The translations under genes were made by a program, and so were the position numbers. From Calonectria ilicicola (lineage: Eukaryota; Ascomycota; Sordariomycetes; Hypocreales; Nectriaceae), in assembly GCA_020809705.1 (NCBI GenBank), contig CP085828.1, forward strand, positions 2,542,001 through 2,606,000: 64,000 nt of DNA, read 5' to 3'. Each line of letters starts with the position of its first letter. Position 1 is the first letter of the stretch. Shown piece by piece: positions 47,754-58,541 of the stretch. Under the pieces are notes generated by a model. It searched no databases. It saw only the letters and a program-made list of their open reading frames with translations, and was not told the origin of the DNA.

Positions 47754-48980
47754 ATGAGTTCGCCATCACAGCCAGGGGCCTCTGCCCCCAAGGAGGAGAA
47801 GGAGAGGAAGGGTATCGGACGAGTTCTCTCTCGTGTCAAGACAGTTCTCAAGCGAGAAGGTTCTTCATCGTCATCCAAGCGTCTCTCGAGTATGATGAGC
47901 TCCAGGGGTCCTTCGACTCTCAAGAAGGAGGAGACAACGATCAAGAGGTACGCAATCCTTAATTCCAATTATTGTTCCTAAAGTTCTGGTGTTGCTTGGT
48001 TTCTGCTAGACAGCCAGGTCATTCAACACTCGGTCTATAAATTCAATCCCAGCCATTTACTAACATGACAACAGCGAACCTCCGCCCTTGACGAAGGCTC
48101 AGGAGGCTCGAGCCAAGTATGAGGCTATGGAGGGTGTATCCAAGCTCACTCGCAGCCAGCTCTTTGAGGAGCGCGCCAAAAAGCTCGGCGAGCGCTACGG
48201 CCTCGAGATCAAGCTCACCGAGTTGCAGAGCACAGCTACTGACGATACTGTTCTCCGTATGGACAAGCCCATTCGCATGCGTGTCCGACGAACCTGCCAC
48301 AAATGCAATGCCACTTTTACCACTGCCAAGGAATGCCCCAACTGCCAACACGCCCGTTGCACCAAGTGTACTCGCTACCCGCCCAAGCGTACTGAAGCCG
48401 AGGTTATCGCCAGCCGCGAACGACGAGCTGCTATCATTAAGGCCAACAAGGAGAACGCCCCTATCATCCCCGATTACTCTTACCCATACACTGAGAAGAA
48501 GATTGTCCTCACCCGGCCCAGCAAGACTGGTGGTCAAGACTTGGTTCACAAGAAGCCCCGACAGCGCGTCAGGAGGACTTGCCACGAATGCCAGACACTG
48601 TTCCTTTCCGGTACCAAAGCATGCGGCCAATGTGGACACGCCCGGTGCACGGATTGTCCCCGAGACCCGTCAGTTGACCCCAATTATTTGCTGTGCTTGC
48701 GAATTGATGTGCTAACTATATATTCAGACCCAAGAAGGACAAGTATCCCTTTGGTTATCCTGGAGACGAATTCGGTCCAAGTAGCGTGCCTCACTACGAA
48801 TGCAAGAGCTGCAAGACTATATTCCCGACTGGCACTGAGCATGGAACCAAGTGTAAGAAGTGCGACCTGGAAAAGTCAGACGAATCTCCTCGTGTTCTGC
48901 CTCGCAAGGTAGAGCCGGAACCAGACCCGGAGGTGCTCAAGCAACTACAAGCTCGCCTCTCGAATCTCAAAGTTGCATAA
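47754..48980 (+). CDS. Protein of unknown function with three zinc-ribbon-like Cys clusters
   Basis: Exons 47754-47947, 48075-48668 and 48728-48980 give 346 residues. Joins restore STLKKEETTIKSEPPPLTKA and DCPRDPPKKDKYPFGYPGDE in frame. The N-terminus (about 1-65) is basic and Ser/Lys-rich. Then come three Cys clusters: CHKCNATFTTAKECPNCQ followed by HARCTKC, CHECQTLFLSGTKACGQCGH followed by ARCTDC, and a shorter CKSCKTIFPTGTEHGTKCKKC. The first two share the frame RRTCHxC - C.xC.HARCTxC and look like an internal duplication; the third keeps only four cysteines in two CxxC pairs. Each is likely to bind zinc. The pattern resembles conserved uncharacterised ascomycete proteins, but I cannot assign a function. 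DNA, RNA or protein binding are all open. It is not a RING or a GATA finger. Confidence 0.85.
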
Positions 48981-51223
48981 CGCCACTTTGATCATGGCTC
49001 GGAAGAGCAAAAATGAAGTTAAGGGGACGCAGAGCGGAGTGGTTGATTTCCTTGCTATTTTTCTACTACGATGTCGAATATGGAGTGTGAGATGGTGGTC
49101 GCTGGAAGCTTTATAGCTCGCTTCGATGAAATCGAAGAGCCTACTGTCGTCGCTCGCTGTCGTGGGATATTCTTTTTCTTTTTTCAATTCGACCATTCAT
49201 CCGTTCGCATGGTACAGCTTTCTCATTGCCGGTCGCATTATTTCAACAAGTCACCCCCGAAACGATCTCACAATACAAAAAAACAAACCACCAAACCCCA
49301 CAACGAGGGAGACGATAGGGATAATTATTTTACGCATACGACATTACGATATGATTTTTTCTGAGCGCCCATCTTATGATATCTCTGCATGCATCAGTCA
49401 TTTACCGCACATTGTTTACGAACGACGAGTATTGTGACATCTAGGGTGAAGGGGTCGACCGACATGGGGCGTTGAGGGGGGAAGAGGGGGGTTGGAGAGG
49501 TGGTGCCCTTGAGTGGGAGATATGACTTGCGGTTGTCTTTTTGGGGGTGGACATAGATGTTGGTGTGGTGGAGCTGAGGCCGAGAAGGAACGGGATACCA
49601 TGCAAACGGGTTATACGGTTAATGGATTCTTAGCGACAGCAAGGGGCGATGTATTCGGTTGTCTCTTGATAAATCTTCAGGGACGCTGTCTCGCACTCTG
49701 ACAACAAGCCAGACTTTCAAAATAACGAATTCACTATATATCCCCCCACTCGAGGGGAATGATGTCTGAATATCTGTGTGCCCGTTTCCCATTGTGTCTA
49801 TCATTTGAGTGACCTGCCGTGTTTTTTTTAGATGGATTTTTTTTATTTCTTTTTTTTTTCCCAATCTTTAAATGAATGAGTGAATGATTGGGTACCATGT
49901 TTTGCTTGGCTCCTTGCTTTTTTTTTCTTAGCTGTACAGAAATAAATCAATAAAAAAGGGACTAGCCACTTTGCTTCCGCACCGACCCATCCGAGGGCCC
50001 TAGTGCTATTTTCTGCACCTCTCAGGTCGCTACGGAGCATTATCATGGCCTCACCCTCGTATCATCCACCTGTCCGCGTCCTCGGGTCCCCCTCTGAGAC
50101 CCTCCTCACACCATGACCAAGCCATCATCTCCTCACCCTCCCAAGCCAACCACGTCACCCCGCACAACGCTTGTCTTTCCCTCCGCCCTCAGGACCCTCT
50201 ACCCTCCTCTAACCCTCCCCCCCCCCTCCATTCCTCCCGATGCTGGTGCTCCGAGACAGGATGTCAGCCGCACCGCCTAGTGGGCTTGCCATGTAAGGCG
50301 TCGGCACGAGTAGAAACCCCGTCTACTCTACCCAGTTCACCACCACCGCTCTTGTCTCAGGCAGACAGACAGGCCAGGCAGTTGCGGTAGTTTTTGCCCA
50401 CTGTGCGGTTGTTGTACATGCACACACAAAGATAGAGAGACACACGCACACGCACACCCCTTTGGAATGGGATTCACTTGCTCCTCCTGCTCGTCCTTCT
50501 CCACTTACCTACCTAGCTACTAGTCCTACTTCCTATTGCGTCCTTGCGCACCTTGCCCTGTAGACCGGGCTGTTTCCTTTTTTTGCTTTTTCTGTTTTTC
50601 CCTGTTTTTTCTTTGCTTTTCCTTCCTTACTTTTTCTATCCTTAGCTCAGAGTGGCCGATGTGACATTACCAAACGGCCGGCGCCGTGCTTGCTTTTTCC
50701 AGCATGGGGGGTCGTCAAAATGTCCATTTTGGAATGCGGTGGGCTGCTACCTCTCCCATGGCGAGATTACCCATTGGAGGGGGGAGGGGTACTCAAGATG
50801 GGCTTGGTGATGTCTCATGTTCTGAAAAGGAGCGGTGAGCTTCAGAGAAGCATGCTATCACATGGCCACCAGTCATCTCACCACGGTCGGGGAGGGGGTT
50901 GGTTGGGCGCGAAGGGAGAGGACCTGGCTACCTTCACCCGGATCGAGAATTACTAGGGAGAATCGGCAGGGCATACAGACCAGTTAGAACACATTAGACG
51001 GCATATGCATGTTTCTTTAGGAAATACTACATTGTTCAAGTTCTACATAGCTAGTGCGTGTATCAGTTCCATCTGGAAGTGCCAGGGAATCATGACCCAG
51101 CTGCATGGTTTTATGCTTCCCTGGGAGCTTCAACCAACCAAGGGCCATGCTAACGGATCCTTGCATATGCGTCTGGATGTTCTGCATTGACACCCAAAAA
51201 TCCTCGCGTGTGACCACCACCTT
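48981..51223. other. Convergent spacer between the zinc-ribbon and Clr2-like genes
   Basis: T-runs at 49825-49862 and 49918-49928, a CT/CA-rich tract with CACACGCAC repeats at 50430-50460, and T-rich blocks at 50575-50640. ORFs are short and without recognisable features. The distal parts are probably 3' UTRs, and the middle shows nothing I can name. Confidence 0.4.
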
Positions 51224-53412
51224 TCAATTTTGTAGGGCCCCCGCATCCTTGAAGGTTTCCTCCCTTACATACGGCTCCAGTGCAAACCTGGCAGCATGGG
51301 GCACCGAGGCTCCCAGCGTGTCCAGTCGGTTCGCCTTGCGTCCGAGATATCTCCCTGCCCCATCCATCCTGTTATTAAGATGGGCATGCAGTTCGTCCAA
51401 CTGACCCTGTGTAGCCGCCTGTCGGAAGCCCTCCGGGTTGAGAATGGGCATGATGCGGTGAATCGGATAAAATCTACCTCTAATAGATTGCTCCTTGAAC
51501 ACGACATTCTCTCTAACGAGCGCCCATCGCCAACGCTTGCCCGGATTGGTTGAATTGCGCCACTGGCTTTCATCCCGCAGCGCGGCAGGCAACTGGTCTT
51601 CGCTGACAACATTTGGTGGGTCGGATTCAGCCTTGATAGGGTGAAAGATATGACCCCTAAAGAAGACTGTTCCAGGATAGTCTTTATTGGTGAAGATGAA
51701 CCGTAGCCCTAAAACTCCTGTCTCAGCAGGCACGTTAAACTCGGCAGGGAGCGACCTCAAACGGAGAGCGTCCCCAACCTCGACACGTTCAGCTCCAAAG
51801 AAACATCCATAATATGTCGTAGTCTTGCCATTCGGGTCTTCATTTAATTGTGTCCATAATGAATATGAATAATCGACCTTGGCTGCTGCCATCTTGGAGG
51901 CATCAAGCGCAATCATCTCTCGCTTATTTCCGTCATTCCCTTGAGCTCGGAACATTGCATCCCAGGGCACCTCATCAAAGATTTTGTCCTTGAGATCAGG
52001 GATTGACACTGGCGGCACAGTAAATGCATGAAACGGCCGCATGTCATTGTCCAGCTTGGTGACATTTGTTTGAGGTACAAGACCATGTCCAATAGGCATA
52101 AGCTCGTGGTTGCCATTAACAGAGGCAGCAATCATACCAAGGCGCCAGGTAGTACCATTTTGATACCAAACCAACTCTCCTGCACGAAATAGAAGCGAAG
52201 ACTTGATTTGCCAAGTAGTAGTCTGTTGTTGGGGGGGCTGATGTGGTTGCTGTGGGGGTTGGGGTTGTTGATGATGCACTTGCGCCGGTTGTAGTTGCTG
52301 AGGCTGCTGCTGAGGCTGCTGCTGCTGCTGAGGTTGATGCTGAGGCTGGTGCTGGGGTTGATGTTGGGATTGATGCTGAGGTTGGTGCTGAGGTTGAGGT
52401 TGAGCCTGGTGCTGAAGTTGATGCTGAAGTTGGTGTTGAGCCTGGTGCTGAGGTTGAAGTGGAGGTTGAACCGGTGTTTGCTGTGGCTGATGAGGTTGTA
52501 GCTGAGGTTGTGCCTGCGTCGAAGGCTGGGGTTGTGGTTGGATTTGAGGCTGACCCTGATGGGGTGCTTTGAGTTGACTTTGAGGTGTTGGTTGGACTTG
52601 AGATGGCGGCTGGGGGGAGGGCTGCACAGGTGGTTTGACAGATGTTTGAGGCTTGGGTTGAGTTTGAGCTTGCTGGATTTGCGGTACGGATCCAGAGATC
52701 GCAGGCGAGTTATGAACCGACGGTATTGGTGTTGACGGTGATGATGTTGATCTGGACGCTGTCGCCACCAGCTTTTGTGGAGGCAGCCCAGGAATCTGCG
52801 GTAGTGGAACCGGTGTGACCTTGGGAGGTATCTTCTCGATCTTAGGTGCCTCGTGGGTGATGATGAGCGTTTCCTCAGCGGCTGCTGCAGCACCCTTGAC
52901 CATGTTTCCTGCATTGCAATGAGCGCAGCAGCAATCTCTATAGTCCATAGAAGCGGAAAGTAGCCAGATTAAGTGGACGGCAAACTCTTGCGGGCTCTTG
53001 AACAGCTTGGCCTTTATTGGATAACCTGATACCCAGAGGTGTTTGGACTTTTCATACAGCCAGTATCCCCGAGGAAACTGAACGTACCATGAGTTTCCCT
53101 CTGTTTTAATTTGTTAGATTCTGAAGAAAAATGCTTTTCTGGATTTAACTGACCATCAGGAGTTGGGCAAAGTTCTTGTTTCAGGAGAATCCCCAGCTTT
53201 ACCCTCCACTCGACAAACCTTGGATCATCTTCTGCCAATCTGACCATTTGTGGCTTCGTCCTGGGCGCCTTTTCTGTTGAATTTGCATCTTTGCCTGTTT
53301 TCTTGACTGTGATGGGGGCAGGAGCAAGTGTCACTGGCCAATACCCAGGGCCAGTGTCTGCACCATCACTTCTCGCCACCCGAATCACATCAAAATCCTT
53401 CATATCCGCCAT
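51224..53412 (-). CDS. Clr2-like transcription-silencing protein (SHREC-type), Gln/Pro-rich
   Basis: Exons 53412-53154 and 53100-51224 give 711 residues. Splicing the 53-nt intron gives CPTPDEGNSWYVQFPRGYWL then YEKSKHLWVSGYPIKAKLFK, matching the Clr2 N-terminal silencing domain, with SPQEFAVHLIWLLS next. A Cys cluster CCCAHC (142-147) follows. Residues about 220-382 are a Gln/Pro tract built of QPQHQ-type repeats. Residues about 387-700 form the C-terminal Clr2 region: LFRAGELVWYQNGTTWRLG (BAH/Tudor-like beta structure), YYGCFFGAERVEVGDALRLR, and GTVFFRGHIFHPI. In fission yeast Clr2 belongs to the SHREC histone-deacetylase complex that silences heterochromatin; a similar nuclear role is inferred. 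An alternative start is the second Met, three codons in. The repeat tract makes this protein longer than fission-yeast Clr2. Confidence 0.8.
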
Positions 53413-54372
53413 GGCGAGCAGTGGTTGACGATTCGCCTATTGTGACACTGTTTGGTAGGATTAATTGGTGTTGGGGGCCTGAGAGGGAGAACGGTCTTGA
53501 AAGAGCCGAGCTCAATGTGGAGCACTCTCAGGTCGCGCGCGGCCTGACCAAATAACGACCACGATTCAGTAGCGTCTGTCGGCCGCGCAACACACCAATT
53601 TGTGATCGAAAGTCTCTCAAGCTCTGCCAAACTCTGATTACTTCGGGTTTGGTGTTCAATATCCTTCCAGGATGTTACGGACACAGCAGTCTTGCTTCTT
53701 GAGCGCAGCCTTTCAGCATCCAAACTCGGCGCGCCACGCAAGATGAGATTCTGGTGCAGCAATCTGCCGCCGATCGATCCAAGCCAGAAAGAGCGCTGAC
53801 CCCAAGTATATGCGTCGTGGGATTTTCACCGCTAATACCAGCTATCAATAGTGATGCCAAATGTGATGAAGCCTGGTCTCTTGCTGTTGTTTTTGAGGCT
53901 ATCTTTGTCGTTTGCTTTGGCTGAAGGGATGGATACGTTTGGGATTGAAGTCGCGACAAGCCAATCACAGCACGCAAGCGCGAAGCTGAGTCAGCTCCAA
54001 GGTCCAAGCACCCTTTGTGTTACCCTATAGCGTTGACTCGGTCGACCAACAAAGCGGTCTGATTTCATTGTTCAATATAACTTTGTACTATTCTGATCAG
54101 TATTTATTTTCTTAGGGGGGTGGGATCATTCATCTACTGTATTTAAAATATCGTGTGTTTATAAAGAAGAAATTCAAGGTGCTGGCGCATGCCATCCGTT
54201 GTAATTAATGTCATCCTCTCATATCATTTCATCGTCAGGTTTAAATTTCCATTGTTGTCATGAAGAAACCACAACCCAATGCTTCCATATTCGAAAAGAC
54301 CCCCAATAAACTAACACCGTAATCGCCAAAAACTCCAAAACAAGCCTCCGATCATCTAGCCATCGAGCTGCA
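53413..54372. other. Clr2 promoter and 3' region of the membrane-protein gene
   Basis: Both flanking genes are on the minus strand. 53413-53800 is the likely Clr2 leader and promoter, and 54080-54372 is AT-rich and probably the 3' UTR of the next gene upstream on that strand. Two minus-strand open frames (120 and 110 codons) have no recognisable content. Confidence 0.4.
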
Positions 54373-55811
54373 CTATACAGCGTGTGAAGCCCCATGCTCT
54401 GGATGAGTTGTACTAAATTGGGGTGATCCCAAGATTGGTACGGCATCGTCTTCTTTTCGCCTCCCGCTTAAATTTGCCAACAAATAACTAGGTTTCCCAC
54501 TTATCGTAACACTGTGCCCAAGTCCATCACCCCCATCATATATGTGTGATTCTTGCGACTGTGACAACTGTGTGTCACCAGACTTTCTTGTTGCCCGTTC
54601 ATTGGTCCTCCCTTTCAGACAACGGGGGACAAAGACATTCCACATGTATTCGCGAAATGTTCTCGTGGTACCAAATACTATGAATGTCACCAAAGGTGGT
54701 GTGGCGCCCGGAATAAAGAGGATGAAGTCGGCTCTGGCTTGACTTAGAGTAAGTTGAGCGGAATTACTCAAATTACTGCGATTATTTTTGCTTTGGGATG
54801 CGACTTCAGTGACTATAGTCACAAGCTGAAATATACTGCGGGGAGATGTTAGACTGGATTCCAAAGGCAAAAATATATCTTAGGTATACGCACCCCAAGG
54901 TAATGAATCCAACCCCAAGACGCAAGATCAGCCATCGGTCGTATATCTTTCTCCGCGGCTGGATGTTACTCAAAGTGGTGGTCCCTGATTGGCTTCCATA
55001 TTTATTGGAAGATTTACCGTACCGAAACTTAAATGAAATGAGCCGGTGTTTGGTGTAAATGTATCTGCCAAGAATGGAGAGGAGCATTGTGGCGCCTCCC
55101 ACAAGCCCAACGGTCACTGAGAGATTAGTTTCTTCTCCTGCAAAAGCACCAACGAAAACTTACTGCAGATATTGGCGATGACAAAAAATGCCACAACGCT
55201 GTCTTGAATAGCCTTGACCTGGAGGAGACAGATCAAGATGATTGGAAATAGAATCGCGCAAAGTTTGGCGACGAAATTGGAGTATCGAAGCGTATCAGCG
55301 AAAGTTTTGAGCTGATAAACGGACTGAAACAAAACGGCGGACCAAAAGAATATGAGTAATGCTTCGATACCGTAGCAGGTGAACTCTTTGGGCCATGAGA
55401 GTTAGCATTGATATGGAAGTTTTGATAGTGGACTTACGAATGTAGAACAAGGCTAAATCCACACCAACTGATTTACCGGCAAGTGCAAGCTCTGGTTTCC
55501 CAATATTTTCTTCCGCATGACGATGCTGTTCCAACTTGATATCTCTCCAGCGAATAATGGTATGGAGCTGCTGAGCGACCGAGCCGAGACCCCCAATTGT
55601 CGTGAATATCGTCAAAAGAAAGATGTCTGTGTATGTGTATGATAAATAGCTGTACCAGGCTAGAGAATGTACAGCGCCACTTACAACTCGCACCCTCACG
55701 ATGAGCCCAAACGAGCCATGCCGTGAGCAAACCCAGACTCAGGCTGAAGAGTGAGTAGATGAGAATACCGATCCCCAAGCCTAAGACCTCCGAAGGAAGT
55801 TGGACGGCCAT
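54373..55811 (-). CDS. Seven-helix integral membrane protein, function unknown
   Basis: Five exons, 55811-55685, 55626-55438, 55385-55164, 55116-54894 and 54835-54373, give 407 residues. All four joins keep frame and each restores a hydrophobic helix: REGASYIFLLTIF, LALFYIQFTCYGI, VIANICMTVGLVG and GFITLGIFQLVTI. Introns are 47-58 nt with a GTGCGT donor in the last and ACTAAT before the acceptor of the third. I count seven hydrophobic helices (about residues 10-36, 43-63, 95-125, 141-160, 166-198, 242-267, 288-310), a lysine/arginine-rich loop before helix 6, and a hydrophilic tail of about 95 residues. This is a GPCR-like topology, but I see no PTH11 CFEM domain and no motif of a named receptor class. 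It could be a sensor, a Rta1-like exporter, or something else. Confidence 0.8.
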
Positions 55812-57152
55812 ATGGCCTATTCTTTGAAGCGATCAGGATAAAAAACGGCAAAAGTAATTAAGTAGAGATTTCGGGAAGTAAAAAGCAAAGTGTAGTAGAA
55901 AGTAAGGTTTCTGCATGAGATCGACCCGGGAGTGAGGGTCGATTTGCAGACATAGCCTCTACACTCCCGTCGGCTACTGATCAACATGCAGGCCCAGTGT
56001 CCTGGATTTACCCCTTGCAAAAGATCCCCGGGGGATGATCCGAGATTGGCGAGTCAGGCTGATGCGAAAGTACGGCATTAAGGTGGAGATGGCCCCACGA
56101 CGTCCAAGCATGAAGCGCGAATGGAGCCATGATTGTGGGTGGTGGCGTTTGATGGAACCGAAGGTGGTCCGGAATTTTGGAGCTATTGAGACGCGAAATG
56201 ATTGAAGATGATCCAAATGTCACAACTGGCTTCTAGCGCCGCACTGGTTAGATTCGAACATTGTGATTGAAACCTGTCACTGGCGTAGATAGAGTTGGAG
56301 TGCGGTTTCGAATCGACACTGGAGCGGACTGGCTTGACTGGCCTGGCCCGCCTTACGTCCTTTTCCCGCACGAGGCTTAAAGCTTCGTCAGCTTGCAGCA
56401 CCAGTGGTTTGATGTGACAGCAGTCCCACTAAATGTTTTCCTGTCGACGAAGTTGTGTCAGGGCGTCGGCGTGGGTTCCCAAAAGCAGCTGGAACAATGG
56501 ACTCGGTTAATTTTGGGGGGCAATATTCTCGGAGTCCGGAAAGGTTTAGGGCCCAATCATGATGAATGTTCACCGGTTTAAATGGAGCCCTTGAAACTGC
56601 GGTGCGGCTGAGAAATAAAACTTGGGTACTCTTCTGGCCCGAGTTTGGACTATGCCGCAAAGGTTTCTGGCTCTTAGAGAGATGACGAATCCATCGAGTT
56701 GGCCCCTCGACAAGCGGGTAACCAAGAAATGGTACACCACTCTAAGATTAAGCTTGAGGAAAAATGGATTGAAGAATGCAGAGCAAGGAAACCAAGGAAG
56801 ACGATAAACACAAGCAAGAATAATATAAAAAACCAATTATCTATCCATTTATTTGTGAATATAGCTTATTTCATTACAGCCTTCTTCTCTGTTGTGTTGG
56901 AGGGGAAAATCGCTATATTTATTCCAACATTGACAAGGGGCTGTTGCCAACTTAGCCACACACTCCATTATGCACCGCCACATTTGAACTCGTAACTTGA
57001 CGACGCGTGCGTCGCGTCTTGAAACTAATTGCCCCGTGAGTGTGCACACACCACTTAATTGAATCGTCGTGAGCGCGAGCAAGCTTTTTCGTATCGCCAT
57101 CAACCTAGGTCCTGGGTTCCGGATCTCGACTTGAGCCATTTGCCGAGTCGAA
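55812..57152. other. Divergent promoter region, membrane protein and NSE1
   Basis: The two genes are transcribed outward from this 1.34 kb. No ORF over about 100 codons has features. The centre (56700-56900) is AT-rich. Confidence 0.4.
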
Positions 57153-58136
57153 ATGGGTTACACGGATGGAAACCGGGCGTTCCTCCAAGCCATTCTGGCC
57201 CGAGGAACCATTACCTTTGAAGAAGCTCGCCCGGTTCTCGCGGAAATCCTCAATGCAGAACGTGGAGATGACGAGGAGGTACAGCCAGACTCGGTTACGG
57301 AGCAGCACTTTCGTGAATATATCGATACTGCCTCTGAAGCTGCCTCGCTGTTCGATTACGAAATCCGAAGCACAGTTCATCAAATTACCAAGGAACGTAT
57401 TTATGCCCTCGTTAATACCACCTCCGACCCCCAGACTCAGCTTGCCACAACATACAACCCGGACGAACTGTCCTTCATCAAACGACTTTTCGATGCCATG
57501 TTCGACCAGTACAATTCGCCACGCATGGAGGTTCTCGCCATCACTGAGATGCAAGCGATAAAGCTAGCAAGACCGGATAGAAGACAGAGTCAAATTGACG
57601 TGGATACACAAACCCAGACACTAGGGGACAAAGGTCTCAAGCATAGCGAGGTTGAAGCCGTTTTGGGCAGCCTACTAGAAGCTGGGTGGATTGAAAAGAG
57701 CAATGAGGGTTTCTACAGCATGTCACCACGAGCGCTACTGGAATTGCGATCATGGTTGATAGAGACATACAACGATCCAGATATCGGCCCCCAGGAATGG
57801 CAGCGGATCAAGTTTTGTGAAGCTTGCAAGGATATCGTGACTGTTGGTGTACGATGCAACGAGCTGGAATGTAATTTTCGACTGCATGACATTTGCCAAG
57901 ATGCGTTCTGGCGGACGCAGCGAGAAAGAAAATGCCCTAAATGTTCGAATGAATGGACAGGCGAGAGGTACACGGGCGAAAGAGCGGTTACTATGACCCA
58001 ATCCTATCAAAGAGGTCGTAACCGAGGATCCGGTCGACGGAGCGCATTGGCGGACGAGGTGATTCGCGAAGAAGGGGGAGGCGATGACGCCGAGGAGGGT
58101 TCCGAAGAGGAAGAAAATATCTATGATGCCGACTGA
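57153..58136 (+). CDS. NSE1: Nse1, non-SMC subunit of the Smc5/6 complex (RING-like)
   Basis: Intron-less, 327 residues. Nse1 works with Nse3 and Nse4 at the heads of the Smc5/6 complex in DNA repair and has a RING-like domain with ubiquitin-ligase activity in other species. The N-terminal winged-helix region begins GYTDGNRAFLQAILARGTIT and contains YNPDELSFIKRLFDAMF and the segment KGLKHSEVEAVLGSLLEAGW. The C-terminal variant RING starts at C222: CEACKDIVTVGVRC, then C, FRLHDIC, and CPKC, giving the C4HC3 order of the family. An acidic tail (GGGDDAEEGSEEEE) follows a basic RGRNRGSGRRS stretch. The start ATG is the only one near the family start. Length fits the family. Confidence 0.94.
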   Translation: MGYTDGNRAFLQAILARGTITFEEARPVLAEILNAERGDDEEVQPDSVTEQHFREYIDTASEAASLFDYEIRSTVHQITKERIYALVNTTSDPQTQLATTYNPDELSFIKRLFDAMFDQYNSPRMEVLAITEMQAIKLARPDRRQSQIDVDTQTQTLGDKGLKHSEVEAVLGSLLEAGWIEKSNEGFYSMSPRALLELRSWLIETYNDPDIGPQEWQRIKFCEACKDIVTVGVRCNELECNFRLHDICQDAFWRTQRERKCPKCSNEWTGERYTGERAVTMTQSYQRGRNRGSGRRSALADEVIREEGGGDDAEEGSEEEENIYDAD

Positions 58137-58541
58137 TCGATCAACTACATTATTTTAATCAAGATACCCAGAAACCGAATGGAAGAGGACATTGACAGCA
58201 GGTTTGCGATCCGATAGACGCCTCCCCGTTTAGCTTTATCTCAGTGCTTTGAACCATCACTCACTCACATGTGTTGATGCCGTGTGGGGTTGAGGAGGGG
58301 TGGCGCATGATGTCATGTGGCGGTGTCCTTAGGCATTGGTCTGGAGCTCATGGCTTGAGACCAAACAAGACGGACCACTCCAAGCGCGCGCCTACGAGGA
58401 TCAACGGCGATCGTTCTCGACACATGATTGAATACCGTTGAACCCCTTATTTTTAACAAAAACCATCGTCTAGCGCATTTCCCAAAGGAACAAACGAACT
58501 CAAATCCATCTCAGTTCGAAGCGACCGATACGATACGCAAT
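58137..58541. other. Short spacer, NSE1 to the next gene
   Basis: Both neighbours are on the + strand. The frame of the downstream gene stays open up to 58428 but has no ATG there, so this is read as leader. Confidence 0.45.

Noticed and set aside
52132..52914. 260-codon second frame on the same strand as Clr2
   Set aside because: Created by the repetitive Gln/Pro-encoding DNA read in another phase.
55138..55163. A 26-nt intron as third intron of the membrane-protein gene
   Set aside because: Too short for a fungal intron. The next acceptor (after ACTAATCTCTCAG) gives a 47-nt intron in the same phase.
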